Assembly: GCA_035275065.1 (NCBI GenBank)
Contig: DATENM010000090.1
Coordinates: 1 to 64,000, forward strand
DNA: 64,000 nucleotides
DNA from: Blastocatellia bacterium
Lineage (GTDB): Bacteria; Acidobacteriota; Blastocatellia; UBA7656
Direction of reading: 5' to 3'
Shown: positions 34,020 to 43,040 of the stretch, piece after piece
How the letters are laid out: every line of letters starts with the position of its first letter
Numbering within the stretch: position 1 is the stretch's first letter
Position numbers and translations under genes: made by a program
Notes under the pieces: generated by a model
Database searches by the model: none
Told to the model about the DNA's origin: nothing
The model's input: the letters and a program-made list of their open reading frames with translations, nothing else

Positions 34020-36242
34020 ATGACGGATAACTATTATGACCTGGACGTGCTGATTCAGCTATCAGGAGGAACGCCCCGCTATTCTGCCCGCGCCGAATCC
34101 AAGTTGGCGAAGGGCGTGTTCACCCACACATTTGATCTCCCATTCACGGACGAGAACTTGAATGATTACTTAGAGCTGTTCGGACCGCCCCGGCGTGTGC
34201 GCAGCGCTGTCCGGCCAGATGAAGTGACGCCCAGAGGATTCGGGAATAACTTGTACCAGGCTTTGTTTAATGGGCCGGTCGGTCACTGCCTTCATCAGAG
34301 CCAGGCATCGGCTTCCAAGAAACACGCCAAGCTGCGCATCCGCCTGCGGCTGAATGACGTCCCGAAACTGGCCAACCTCCCCTGGGAGTTCTTATATGAC
34401 GAGTACCGACAGCACCTGGCCCTGGACAATCAATTTTCGCTTGTCCGTTATATTGACCTGCCTTTCGAAGACCCGCCTTTAGCAAAAGTGGAGCAACTCT
34501 CGATCCTGGTGCTGATTTCAACCCCCGACAACCAGGAGAGTGTGGCAGGCGATCAAGAGCTAGATTACATGCAGGGAGTCGTCGCTAAACTTGGGAACAG
34601 GGTGCGGATCAAGCAATTGGAGACCCCATCCCTGGAGGCACTACAAAGAGAGCTGAAAGAGGCCGAGGTTAGACGGGAACCCTATCACGTCTTTCATTAC
34701 ATCGGGCATGGGTGGTTCGACCGGGCAGCAGAAGAAGGGACGGTCGTCCTGGAGAATGATGAGAAGCACAGCGAGTTTGAGAGCGGCGACAGATTAGCGA
34801 CCATACTGCACAATCACCGCACGCTCAGGTTAGCCATTCTGAATTGTTGCGACAGCGCGCAGGCAACCTCGACAGACATCTTCTCCGGGGTCGCGCAGAG
34901 CCTGACCAAGATGGGCATCCCCGCTGTTATTGCCATGCAGTTTGAGATTTCCGATGAGGCGGCGATTGTTTTCGCGCGTAACTTCTATGAGTCACTGGCC
35001 AGGGGCGAGACCGTGGAGTCGGCGCTGACCTGTGCCCGTGAGCAGATGTTCAGCAAAAAAAGTTTGGGATGCGAATGGGGGACGCCGGTGCTTTACCTGC
35101 GGGCGCCCAACTCCCGCCTGTTCGACATTGTTCCGGCAGGCGATTCAGCCGACGAAAGTGCGCCGCCAGCGCTCAGTGAGCCGAGCCAACAACAGCTCGC
35201 TGTGAAACTGCCGCCGGAGATGGGGCTGCCGCCCGCTGTCCCTTCGGGGACCTTGTCACCCCAATCGCGCTTCTACGTCGAGCGCTCCGGCGTTGACAGC
35301 CCGGCGCTCGCCTCGATCAGACAAAAAGACGAGGGCGTCACCATCTCGATTCAGGCTTGCGGGCAGGCCGGCGGCAGCTCCTTCTTGCGCCGTATGATCG
35401 AGGCGGCGCAAGAGGCCGGGAAAGAGGTGGCTCTAATCAATTTCACGACCGCCTTTAATGACCTGGACTTTGGAGACAGCGTCGCCTTTCACCGGCGTTT
35501 CTGTGCCGTGCTCGCGAATCGTTTAAGCGTCCCAAACCGCATGGACGACTGGGACGAGTGGTTGAGTCTCGGGGACAATTGCAGCAATTATGTACGGCGC
35601 CTTTTGCAACCTCGTCCACGCCCCCTGGTCATTGCGTTGGATGAAGTTGATCGGTTACTTGATACGCGGTTCCGTTCCAGTTTCTTTGCCATCCTGCGGA
35701 ACTGGCACAACGACCGCCACACAGAGGAATGCTTCAATAAACTTGATCTCGTATTGGTAACCTCCCTCGAGCCGCACAAGCTGATCGACGATCCCAATCA
35801 ATCGCCGTTTAACGTAACCGAGGTTGTCGAATTGCAAGATTTCGGCAAGGAGGAGGTGGAAAGGCTGAACCAATGTTACGGGTCGCCGCTGAAGGTCTCG
35901 CACCTGATGAAGCTGATGGGGATTATCGGCGGACATCCGTACCTCTGGCAGAGTACGCTATACCTGATCGCCAGGGGAACTTATGGGCTGGATGAATTCA
36001 TCGACGCGGCTTATCAGGATAAAGGCCCCTTCGGCACGCACTTGTCTGCTTACGGCTCGTGGTTACGTGAAAATGAATCGTTGAGAAACGCGATGATCAA
36101 GGTGCTGCGTCACGAGGACTGCGACGAGCCGCTGCGCTTCAAGCTGCGGAGGCGAGGGCTGGTGCGCCCTCAGGGCAACACGATTGTGCCGCGCTGTGAA
36201 TTGTATAACCGGTATTTCAAGGAGTACTTCAATGTCAAATAA
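34020..36242 (+). CDS. CHAT protease fused to AAA-like NTPase domain with degenerate Walker A
   Basis: A 740-residue protein. Residues about 100-370 form a CHAT (caspase-like) protease: catalytic His230 in F-H-Y-I-G-H-G and Cys277 in I-L-N-C-C-D-S-A, with the C-terminal A-R-N-F-Y-E-S-L-A-R-G-E. A Pro/Ser linker (372-412) leads to an AAA-like domain (about 415-740). Its P-loop reads C-G-Q-A-G-G-S-S where the family has R-Q-x-G-K-S-S, so the Lys is lost, while Walker B V-I-A-L-D-E-V-D (537-544) is kept. It ends with a winged-helix-like segment. AGGAGG is four bases before ATG. It overlaps the next gene by 11 bp. CHAT proteins cleave partner proteins in conflict and cell-death pathways. Confidence 0.85.
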   Translation: MTDNYYDLDVLIQLSGGTPRYSARAESKLAKGVFTHTFDLPFTDENLNDYLELFGPPRRVRSAVRPDEVTPRGFGNNLYQALFNGPVGHCLHQSQASASKKHAKLRIRLRLNDVPKLANLPWEFLYDEYRQHLALDNQFSLVRYIDLPFEDPPLAKVEQLSILVLISTPDNQESVAGDQELDYMQGVVAKLGNRVRIKQLETPSLEALQRELKEAEVRREPYHVFHYIGHGWFDRAAEEGTVVLENDEKHSEFESGDRLATILHNHRTLRLAILNCCDSAQATSTDIFSGVAQSLTKMGIPAVIAMQFEISDEAAIVFARNFYESLARGETVESALTCAREQMFSKKSLGCEWGTPVLYLRAPNSRLFDIVPAGDSADESAPPALSEPSQQQLAVKLPPEMGLPPAVPSGTLSPQSRFYVERSGVDSPALASIRQKDEGVTISIQACGQAGGSSFLRRMIEAAQEAGKEVALINFTTAFNDLDFGDSVAFHRRFCAVLANRLSVPNRMDDWDEWLSLGDNCSNYVRRLLQPRPRPLVIALDEVDRLLDTRFRSSFFAILRNWHNDRHTEECFNKLDLVLVTSLEPHKLIDDPNQSPFNVTEVVELQDFGKEEVERLNQCYGSPLKVSHLMKLMGIIGGHPYLWQSTLYLIARGTYGLDEFIDAAYQDKGPFGTHLSAYGSWLRENESLRNAMIKVLRHEDCDEPLRFKLRRRGLVRPQGNTIVPRCELYNRYFKEYFNVK

Positions 36243-39200
36243 GCTTTACACGCCGGGCGGCCCGGTCAGCAACGGGATTTACATCTCACGCAAGGGCGAC
36301 ACGAAGCTTTTGGAGCTATGCCGCCGCGGCGAGTACGCCTACGTACTGGCGACGCGCCAGGTCGGCAAATCGAGCCTGATGTTTCGAACCGCTAAAAGGC
36401 TCGCCGATGAAGGCATCTGCTCAGCCATCATTGATCTTTCCAGAATAGGCGTCGAAGTCACCCGTGACCAGTGGTATCTGAGCATACTGAACCGGATCGC
36501 GCAAAAATTAATACCCGAGTGGGATTGCCTGAAGACCTGGTGGCAGGAGAATGATCATTTGGGGGAGACGGACCGGCTCGCCTTGTTTTTTGAAGATGTG
36601 CTGTTGAGCAGAATCAAGGAGCGGGTCGTCATCTTCATCGACGAGATCGACACGACGCTGTCGCTGGCGTTCTCGGACGATTTCTTCATTGCCATCCGCC
36701 ACCTGTTTAACGCGCGCCCGAATACGCACAACCTGCGCCGCCTGTCTTTCGTGCTCATCGGCGTAGCGACGCCGGGAGATCTGATCAGCGACCCGAACCG
36801 GACATCCTTCAACATCAATATGTCTGCCGTCGACTTGACGGACTTCACCTTTGAAGAAGCCTTGCCGCTCGCCGAAGGCTTCGGGCTGCCGGCCAAAGAG
36901 GCCGCGCGGGTGCTCGGCTACGTGCTGAAATGGACGCAAGGCCACCCGTTCCTGACCCAGCGCCTCTGTCGAGCGATAGCCAACGGAGGTCAGGAGAAAT
37001 GGTTGAAGAGTGATGTTGACCGCCTGGTGGCCAAGACCTTCTTCGGCGAGAATACCAGGAAAGATTCCAACCTGACCGCCGTGCGCGACCTGCTAACCAA
37101 GCGCACGAGGGAACCGGCCAAGGTCTTGGCCGCCTACAGAAAGGTGCGGCGAGGCTTGCCGGCGGTGCGCGACGAGGAGCGGTCGCGGGTCAAATCCCGT
37201 TTGAAGCTGTCGGGCATCGTCAAGGCCGAACGGGGCACGCTGCGCGTGCGCAATCGCATCTACAGAAAAGTATTCAACAGAAAGTGGATCAGGGAGCACC
37301 TGGGGATAGACTGGCTCAGGCGACTGGGCATCCTGGGACTGGCGTTGAATTTAATTTTTATAGTTGCTTTGCTCGCCATTTCCTACAGCTTGAACAAGAC
37401 GAACGACAAATTGACAGCAAGGAATACGGAACTCGATAAACAGACGGCGGTGATTAAGAAACAAAACGAGGATATGGAAATAAGTAAGAATGAATTGTAC
37501 TCAAAGAATAACGAGTTGCAGGCAGCGTTGAAGATGGCGAGAGATGCAGAAAAGGTGGCAACCAAGTCAACGGCGTTAGCTAAGAAGAATGCTGAAGATG
37601 CGGTCCGCCAGAAAGCAATAGCAGAGGCGAACGCTTCAAAAGCAAAGGATCTGCAAATTAAGGCTGAGGCCGACAGCAAAAGGGCCTACGCGGCGCAGAA
37701 AAAGGCCGAGATAGCTGAGGGAGCATTACGCGCTTCACTGGCCGCCGCCCAGGCGTCAAAGGACGCCGCCGAGGCGTCAAAAAACAAAGCCAAGGAGGCA
37801 CTAACCATTGCGCAGGCCGAACAAAAGTTATCCAAGTCGCATGCGAATGCGGATAAAGCGGCGCAAGACGAGCCGAATCCATGGCTCAAACCGCGAACGC
37901 AGCGAATTCAATGGGCGATGCAGGCGGTGAAGCCACTTCTGAGCGTTGGCGGCGAAGCGCTGCCGGATCAAGCCGGGTATGAGCGGGACCGCAAGCAGGC
38001 CATATCGGATGGGCTCGAAGCTTTAGAGAAAGCGCTACGGGCATCTCACCTGGTCGCCAGTTTCAAGGAGAACAGAGAAGTTACCGACGTCGCGTTCAAT
38101 AAGGACGGAAAACCGGTGACTGTTGGAATAGACGGAGAGGCCCGTGTCTGGAAGCTCCCGGATCATATCGACAATGATTTTGTGAACGCCGGGGTTCCTT
38201 ATGAAAAGCACCAGATTAAAATTGATCCGGAGAATAAGGATAAGAAGTTCGGTAAGATAACCGTCGCCTCTGTAAGCCCGGACGGCGAGATGTTCGGTGT
38301 CGGCTCGGATCACGGGGATCTGAGATTCGGTAAAATAGAGAGCGGTAATGAGGAAATCCTCCCCGAAAAAATAACTCGCCACTATCACCCGATTAATGGG
38401 ATGGCTTTCAGCAACGAAATCGACTTCCCAAAGCTAAGACATGGGCAGCAGAAGGGTTATCTATTAGCTAACGCAAGTATATTTTGGTCCTGGGCAGTAG
38501 GGGACTTACGTGGTCATCCGAAGCGCAGTTGGAGAAAGCCAAACCTTCTCGCCTGGCCTAGTATATTGTTCGGGACGAGAAACAACTATCTCGTAAACAG
38601 TATGGCCTTCAATAAAGACGGGAGTCTCGTTGCGATTGCTCACGAAGACGGTAAAACCGAAATTCGGGATGTGCATAGTGGTCAATGTCGGTTGAAGTGG
38701 GATAGTCACACCCAGGCGGTGATCGGCGTCGCCTTTGATCCTGCCGTTAAGCCTAATGCGTCTAAGCCTAATGCGTCCCGCCTGGTCACGGTGAGCAAGG
38801 ATAGGACGGCCAAGGTGTGGGATATTGAACTGGGGTCGTGTAAAGCAGGCTCTAAGCAACCAAAGCCCGCGAGTTTTGATCTATCAGATGCCTCCTGGAA
38901 TACTGAAGGTGGTCCCAGGGCTCACGATGGCGCGGTCGTACAAGCCGCTTTCAGCCCCGACGGAAAACTCATCGCCACGGCCAGTCAAGACAAAACCGTG
39001 AAAATCTGGGATGCTGCGGGGAACGACAAAACAAAGCCGAGGTTATTGCTGACCCTGAATGGGCATCATGGCCATGTCACGGGCCTTGCATTCTGGGATC
39101 AGGGCAACCAGCCGAACCGAACTGGCCAACATCTTTACCTCGCCACGATTAGCGCTGACGACAAAACGACGAAGGTCTGGGACCTCATCTCCGCCGATCA

Positions 39201-39390
39201 CCTCTCCGAGTTACGTCAACGGATAGATAGCATCAAGCAAGCCAAAGATAAGGTAACTAACAGCAAGAAGATTGAGGGGCCCCTGGATAAAGGGCTACTG
39301 GATGAAATCCAAAATATGATTGACCCGAAGTCGGGCGGCGGAAAAGTGCAGACGGGTGCACGGGAAACTTCTTCTCTCAGGCAGCCCTGA
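36232..39390 (+). CDS. AAA-like NTPase with membrane span, coiled coil and WD40 propeller
   Basis: A 1052-residue protein. Residues 1-350 are an AAA-like domain, paralogous to the end of the upstream gene, here with intact Walker A (R-Q-V-G-K-S-S, 42-48) and Walker B (V-V-I-F-I-D-E-I-D, 132-140). One membrane helix lies at about 365-386, a long charged coiled coil at about 388-545, and WD40 repeats at about 608-1000 (S-P-D-G-K-L-I-A-T-A-S-Q-D-K-T-V-K-I-W-D is the clearest blade). ATG 36232 is supported by AAGGAG seven bases upstream, inside the preceding gene. A sensor or scaffold that controls the CHAT protease is the likely role (inference). Confidence 0.85.
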   Translation: MSNKLYTPGGPVSNGIYISRKGDTKLLELCRRGEYAYVLATRQVGKSSLMFRTAKRLADEGICSAIIDLSRIGVEVTRDQWYLSILNRIAQKLIPEWDCLKTWWQENDHLGETDRLALFFEDVLLSRIKERVVIFIDEIDTTLSLAFSDDFFIAIRHLFNARPNTHNLRRLSFVLIGVATPGDLISDPNRTSFNINMSAVDLTDFTFEEALPLAEGFGLPAKEAARVLGYVLKWTQGHPFLTQRLCRAIANGGQEKWLKSDVDRLVAKTFFGENTRKDSNLTAVRDLLTKRTREPAKVLAAYRKVRRGLPAVRDEERSRVKSRLKLSGIVKAERGTLRVRNRIYRKVFNRKWIREHLGIDWLRRLGILGLALNLIFIVALLAISYSLNKTNDKLTARNTELDKQTAVIKKQNEDMEISKNELYSKNNELQAALKMARDAEKVATKSTALAKKNAEDAVRQKAIAEANASKAKDLQIKAEADSKRAYAAQKKAEIAEGALRASLAAAQASKDAAEASKNKAKEALTIAQAEQKLSKSHANADKAAQDEPNPWLKPRTQRIQWAMQAVKPLLSVGGEALPDQAGYERDRKQAISDGLEALEKALRASHLVASFKENREVTDVAFNKDGKPVTVGIDGEARVWKLPDHIDNDFVNAGVPYEKHQIKIDPENKDKKFGKITVASVSPDGEMFGVGSDHGDLRFGKIESGNEEILPEKITRHYHPINGMAFSNEIDFPKLRHGQQKGYLLANASIFWSWAVGDLRGHPKRSWRKPNLLAWPSILFGTRNNYLVNSMAFNKDGSLVAIAHEDGKTEIRDVHSGQCRLKWDSHTQAVIGVAFDPAVKPNASKPNASRLVTVSKDRTAKVWDIELGSCKAGSKQPKPASFDLSDASWNTEGGPRAHDGAVVQAAFSPDGKLIATASQDKTVKIWDAAGNDKTKPRLLLTLNGHHGHVTGLAFWDQGNQPNRTGQHLYLATISADDKTTKVWDLISADHLSELRQRIDSIKQAKDKVTNSKKIEGPLDKGLLDEIQNMIDPKSGGGKVQTGARETSSLRQP

Positions 39391-39525
39391 CACAACTCTG
39401 ATTAGTAGACGCTTCAGCACTTGAAACGCTCACCCACTCGACCGGGCGTCTGAGCGCCTGAACGCCGGCCAGCGGGCAGCGGTGCAGATTCATGGCGACG
39501 CTTCTTGCTACGCCCGTCTGATTTC
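39391..39525. other. Spacer after the island; acyl-CoA dehydrogenase-like remnant
   Basis: One frame reads S-E-R-L-N-A-G-Q-R-A-A-V-Q-I-H-G-D-A-S, resembling the dehydrogenase segment S-E-S-A-Q-R-I-I-D-A-A-V-Q-I-H-G-G-A-G. No gene is present. No T-tract terminator was recognised after the WD40 gene. Confidence 0.4.
39479..39501. repeat. Right copy of 22/23-bp direct repeat flanking the accessory island
   Basis: GCGGTGCAGATTCATGGCG is identical to 33236-33254 over 19 bases, and 22 of 23 bases match overall. It lies 88 bp after the stop codon of the WD40 gene, in non-coding DNA, in the same orientation as the left copy. Confidence 0.7.
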
Positions 39526-41415
39526 TTACCTGCCCGCTTCGGTCGGCTTCACGACCCGCAGCGTCACATGCGACGAGCAGTAGATGCGCTGGGTCGCTTT
39601 CTGAAAGTCCGTGTCTTTGGCGCTATAGATGTCCTCGAACCGCTGTGGATTCCTGTCGACAAACGGGAACCAGCTGCTCTGCACCTGCACCATCAAGCGG
39701 TGCCCTTTCAGCCAGGTGTGAAAGATGTCCGGCATGTCGAACTCGATGCGTGTCATCTTTCCTGGGACCATCGCTTCGGGTTTAACGAAGCTCTTTCGAT
39801 ACTTGGCGCGGAACGGCTCGCCTCTAACCATCATCTGGTAGCCGCCCATCCTCACGCCCGCCGGGTTCGGCTCGTTGTCGGGCGCGTCGTCGGGGTAGAC
39901 GTCGATCAACTTGACGACGAAATCCGAATCCGTACCCGTCGTCGAAACGTCGAGGCTGATGTGGACCGGCCCGGCCACGGTCATCTCCCCGCCCAGCGGC
40001 TCGGTCTGAAAGACCACAACATCAGGGCGCGTCGCCGCAAAGCGCTGATCGTCGGTCATGTACTCGCGCGGCGTGTAGATCGTCGTGTAGTTGACGAATG
40101 GGACGGGCCGGGCCGGGTCGCTCACGTATTCGGCAAAACACCCTTTCGCCGCCGGCGCTGTCGCCGGCAGCTTGCCGCTGGCGTCGAAGTAAAAGCGCCT
40201 TGCTTCGACATTCTTCGGCGGCCACTCGGATAGCGACCGCCACCGGTTCGCGCCCGTGTTGAACACATAAGCTTCGGGCAATTTATTCTCGCCCTTGTCT
40301 TTCAGAAAATAATTGAAGAACGGCAGCTCGATATTCTGCCGGTAGAATTCCGAAGTCTTCGAGCCGAAATGTACGTTGCCAAGGTTTTCGCCATCGCTAC
40401 GCGCCCAGCCGCCATGAAACCACGGCCCCATGACAATCGCGTTGTAAGTCTTCGGGTTGTTTTTCTCGACCGCCTCATAAATCTTCAACGGCCCCTGTAA
40501 ATCTTCAGCGTCGAACCAGCCGCCGACCGTCAATACCGCGACCGAGGATTTAACCTGCGTCAGGTTCTTCGGGACGTTCTGCGCTTGCCAGTAATCATCG
40601 TAATTGCCGTGCCGCATCCACTCGTTCCAGATGCTGATCTGGTTGTGGAAGTATTTGGTGTTGGCGTTGGCAAGCGATCCCATCTCAAGGAAGAACTTGT
40701 ATCCGTCAGGCGTGGGGTAGTCGAAGGGGCTCGGCGTTTCGGTCGTCGGGCCAGGGCGCGGCGGGCCAAAGAAGGAAGCGAAGAGGAAGGCGTCCTCCAC
40801 ACAGAAAGCGCCATTGTGGTGCAGATCGTCGCCCAGGTAATTGTCCGCCATCGGGGCCTGCGGCGACACCGCCCGCAGCGCCGGGTGGGCATCGATGACG
40901 GTCTGTGCGGCGTAATGGCCGGGGAAGGAGATGCCCCAGACACCGACCCGCCCGTTGTTATTCGGCACGTTCTTAATCAGCCACTCAATCGTGTCCCAGG
41001 TGTCTGTGGACTCGTCAACGTCGGTCGGCCCCGCCTTCACAGTCTTGTACGGCGTCATCATTTTGAAGCCGCCTTCGGACATAAAGCGCCCGCGCACGTC
41101 CTGGTAAACGAAGATGTAGCCTTCCTTCTGAAACAGCGGTGACGGCCCCAGCGAAGTCTTGAAGGCGTCAGCTCCGTAAGGGGCAACGCTGTAGGGAGTG
41201 CGCTGCATGAGAATCGGATATTTTTGCGCCTGGTCTTTGGGCAGGTAAATGGATGTGAAGAGTTTGACGCCGTCGCGCATCGTGATCCGCACTTCTGTCT
41301 TGGTGTAACTGGCTTTGACCTCGTCGGCGCTCGGCGGTTGCGCGTAGGCGTGTGTCGCTAAATGGAGGAGCGGCACAATGACGAAGAGCCGCGCAAGCGT
41401 TCTTACAAGTCGCAT
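39526..41415 (-). CDS. Exported CocE/NonD family X-Pro peptidase-like hydrolase
   Basis: A 629-residue exported protein. The start at 41415 gives a proper signal peptide (F-V-I-V-P-L-L-H-L-A-T-H-A-Y-A) and has GGGAG upstream. The alpha/beta-hydrolase part begins with V-R-I-T-M-R-D-G-V-K-L-F-T-S-I-Y, the nucleophile Ser is in G-V-W-G-I-S-F-P-G-H, and the C-terminal jelly-roll domain carries M-T-V-A-G-P-V-H-I-S-L-D-V-S-T-T-G-T-D-S-D. Relatives cleave X-Pro dipeptides, cocaine or glutaryl-beta-lactams. It is the last of four minus-strand genes that start at 43424. Confidence 0.88.
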   Translation of the reverse strand: MRLVRTLARLFVIVPLLHLATHAYAQPPSADEVKASYTKTEVRITMRDGVKLFTSIYLPKDQAQKYPILMQRTPYSVAPYGADAFKTSLGPSPLFQKEGYIFVYQDVRGRFMSEGGFKMMTPYKTVKAGPTDVDESTDTWDTIEWLIKNVPNNNGRVGVWGISFPGHYAAQTVIDAHPALRAVSPQAPMADNYLGDDLHHNGAFCVEDAFLFASFFGPPRPGPTTETPSPFDYPTPDGYKFFLEMGSLANANTKYFHNQISIWNEWMRHGNYDDYWQAQNVPKNLTQVKSSVAVLTVGGWFDAEDLQGPLKIYEAVEKNNPKTYNAIVMGPWFHGGWARSDGENLGNVHFGSKTSEFYRQNIELPFFNYFLKDKGENKLPEAYVFNTGANRWRSLSEWPPKNVEARRFYFDASGKLPATAPAAKGCFAEYVSDPARPVPFVNYTTIYTPREYMTDDQRFAATRPDVVVFQTEPLGGEMTVAGPVHISLDVSTTGTDSDFVVKLIDVYPDDAPDNEPNPAGVRMGGYQMMVRGEPFRAKYRKSFVKPEAMVPGKMTRIEFDMPDIFHTWLKGHRLMVQVQSSWFPFVDRNPQRFEDIYSAKDTDFQKATQRIYCSSHVTLRVVKPTEAGR

Positions 41416-41520
41416 CGATTGTTCTCCCAGGAAATAGCCGCAGGTTATCCGGTTCAGGTGAGTCACCGATGGGATGCCCCGCCCATCGCCTCTCAGCTTT
41501 TGAAGCGAGCCGGCGCCGGC

Positions 41521-42447
41521 TTACTTCTTCGGCGGCTCGATCTCGTACTTCACCTTGAGATAAAGCGTGAACTGTACGACCGGCTCAATGACGACGGGGT
41601 TGACCACTGCGTCGAAGCCGTCGGCGTTCAGCGGGTTGAAAAAGAAGGTGCGGCTCTTACGGGCGCTCTGCACAGTGTAGCGCTCGCGGTAGAAGTCGGG
41701 GCTGACATCATCCGTTTCATAGGCCGTGTAAGAGTCGTACATCTCTGTCGGGAAGTAGATGCTGTGGCGCTCGGCGTAGACCTGCGCCGGCGGTTGAAGC
41801 TGAATGGCGAGCAGGCGCTCGTAGCGCGCCGCTTTTTGCTTGACGACGCGCGCCGCCTCTTCCATCAAACGGTTCTGCACGCCGGCCGTGTCGCGGACGA
41901 GGTAATCCACTTTAATCAGATCGAAGATGTTCGAGCGCGACGCCGCGATCACCAGGCGGTCGAGCAACAGCTTGTCTTTATAATGGATGGCGACGTTCTT
42001 CTTCAGCTCGAAGCCCGAAAGCCGCTGCTTGGCGACCGAGCCAGAGAGCTGATACGAGTAGATCTTGTTCTGCGCTGCGAAATCAACAAAGACATCATCT
42101 TTGCCGACGCCGAGCCGTTGCAGCTCGGTGATGAAACCGCCGACCGTCGTGTCCATCTGCTGGTTGCATTCGGGCACCGTCATGCATTCCTGGTTGACGC
42201 CGAAGATGGCAACGTACTCGTCGGCTTTGACGTTCATCAAGACGCTGGCTTCGACAAACATCGTGGTCGCAGAGGGCGGCGCTTCGGTCGGCGCGACGAC
42301 GCGTTTGTTGCGCTCGTTCTGCTCGGCGCGCGCCTGGCCGCCCTGCTGCGAATAGGCGACGTTGCCGCTCGCCTGCGCGTAGCAAGCCGCGGCGCTGCCG
42401 ATCATCATCATCGCAATCAATAGGGCAATCAATAGAGTTTGGCGCAT
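41521..42447 (-). CDS. Exported SIMPL (DUF541) domain protein
   Basis: A 308-residue exported protein with a signal peptide (1-24, L-L-I-A-L-L-I-A-M-M-M-I-G-S-A-A-A). The SIMPL pattern is recognisable: V-L-M-N-V-K-A-D-E-Y-V-A-I-F-G-V, then F-I-T-E-L-Q-R-L-G-V-G-K-D-D-V-F, and F-D-L-I-K-V-D-Y-L-V-R-D. These proteins are periplasmic or surface-exposed beta-alpha-beta scaffolds, and their activity is largely unknown. It lies between the hydrolase and the hypothetical gene at 42471 on one strand, with a good GAAGGGGG site. Confidence 0.7.
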   Translation of the reverse strand: MRQTLLIALLIAMMMIGSAAACYAQASGNVAYSQQGGQARAEQNERNKRVVAPTEAPPSATTMFVEASVLMNVKADEYVAIFGVNQECMTVPECNQQMDTTVGGFITELQRLGVGKDDVFVDFAAQNKIYSYQLSGSVAKQRLSGFELKKNVAIHYKDKLLLDRLVIAASRSNIFDLIKVDYLVRDTAGVQNRLMEEAARVVKQKAARYERLLAIQLQPPAQVYAERHSIYFPTEMYDSYTAYETDDVSPDFYRERYTVQSARKSRTFFFNPLNADGFDAVVNPVVIEPVVQFTLYLKVKYEIEPPKK

Positions 42448-42470
42448 CGCTCACCCCCTTCGATCAGAAT

Positions 42471-43025
42471 CTAATGCAAGACATCGCCGACGGTCGGGTC
42501 TTTGACATAGCGGCCCAGTTGCAGCGAGCGGATCACTTCGGCCCAGACCGCCGCCAGCCGCGCCGCGTCTTCGGGCCAGTACTCGAATGTAATCAGCGCC
42601 TGGATGAGCGAGCCGCGGGCGATGCACAGCCGCGTATAGGCCAGGCGCTTCAACACAGGGTCAGTGAAGGTGTAATCGGCCCAGGCGACTTCCAGATCGG
42701 CGCGCTGTTTGTGGGTGATCTCGCCTGTGCGCCGCGGCCCTCTTTCATCGCCGTTCAAGGCGACGTTGATGAGGTCGGCGAGCGGCAGGCTGCTCCAATC
42801 CACCTGCGGCGGCAGGCGCAGGTAAGAGCAGGCGAGCCGGCAGTTGTCGTCCGGCGGTTTGGCATCGTAGAACTTGATCGAATCAGAGTCCGGCTCGATG
42901 ACCCAGCCTTCGGGAATGTTGAAACGCACCGCGCCGCGGTCGGCAACAAAGATGCGATAACCGTTGGGCGCGCGCCAGGTGTGATTCTCCTTGAGCTTTA
43001 GCTCGTCCTTCACCCAATCCGCCAT
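42471..43025 (-). CDS. Hypothetical protein
   Basis: A 184-residue soluble protein that I do not recognise. It contains an N-terminal beta-rich block (Y-R-I-F-V-A-D-R-G-A-V-R-F-N-I-P-E-G-W-V) and a C-terminal helical block with repeated Trp (F-E-Y-W-P-E-D-A-A-R-L-A-A-V-W-A). The F-N-I-P-E-G-W pattern is reminiscent of small immunity- or invasion-type beta proteins, but this is weak. GGAG precedes the ATG. It lies 15 bp after the RidA gene and 23 bp before the SIMPL gene, so the three are likely co-transcribed. Confidence 0.75.
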   Translation of the reverse strand: MADWVKDELKLKENHTWRAPNGYRIFVADRGAVRFNIPEGWVIEPDSDSIKFYDAKPPDDNCRLACSYLRLPPQVDWSSLPLADLINVALNGDERGPRRTGEITHKQRADLEVAWADYTFTDPVLKRLAYTRLCIARGSLIQALITFEYWPEDAARLAAVWAEVIRSLQLGRYVKDPTVGDVLH

Positions 43026-43040
43026 CCTTCACTGCTCCTG

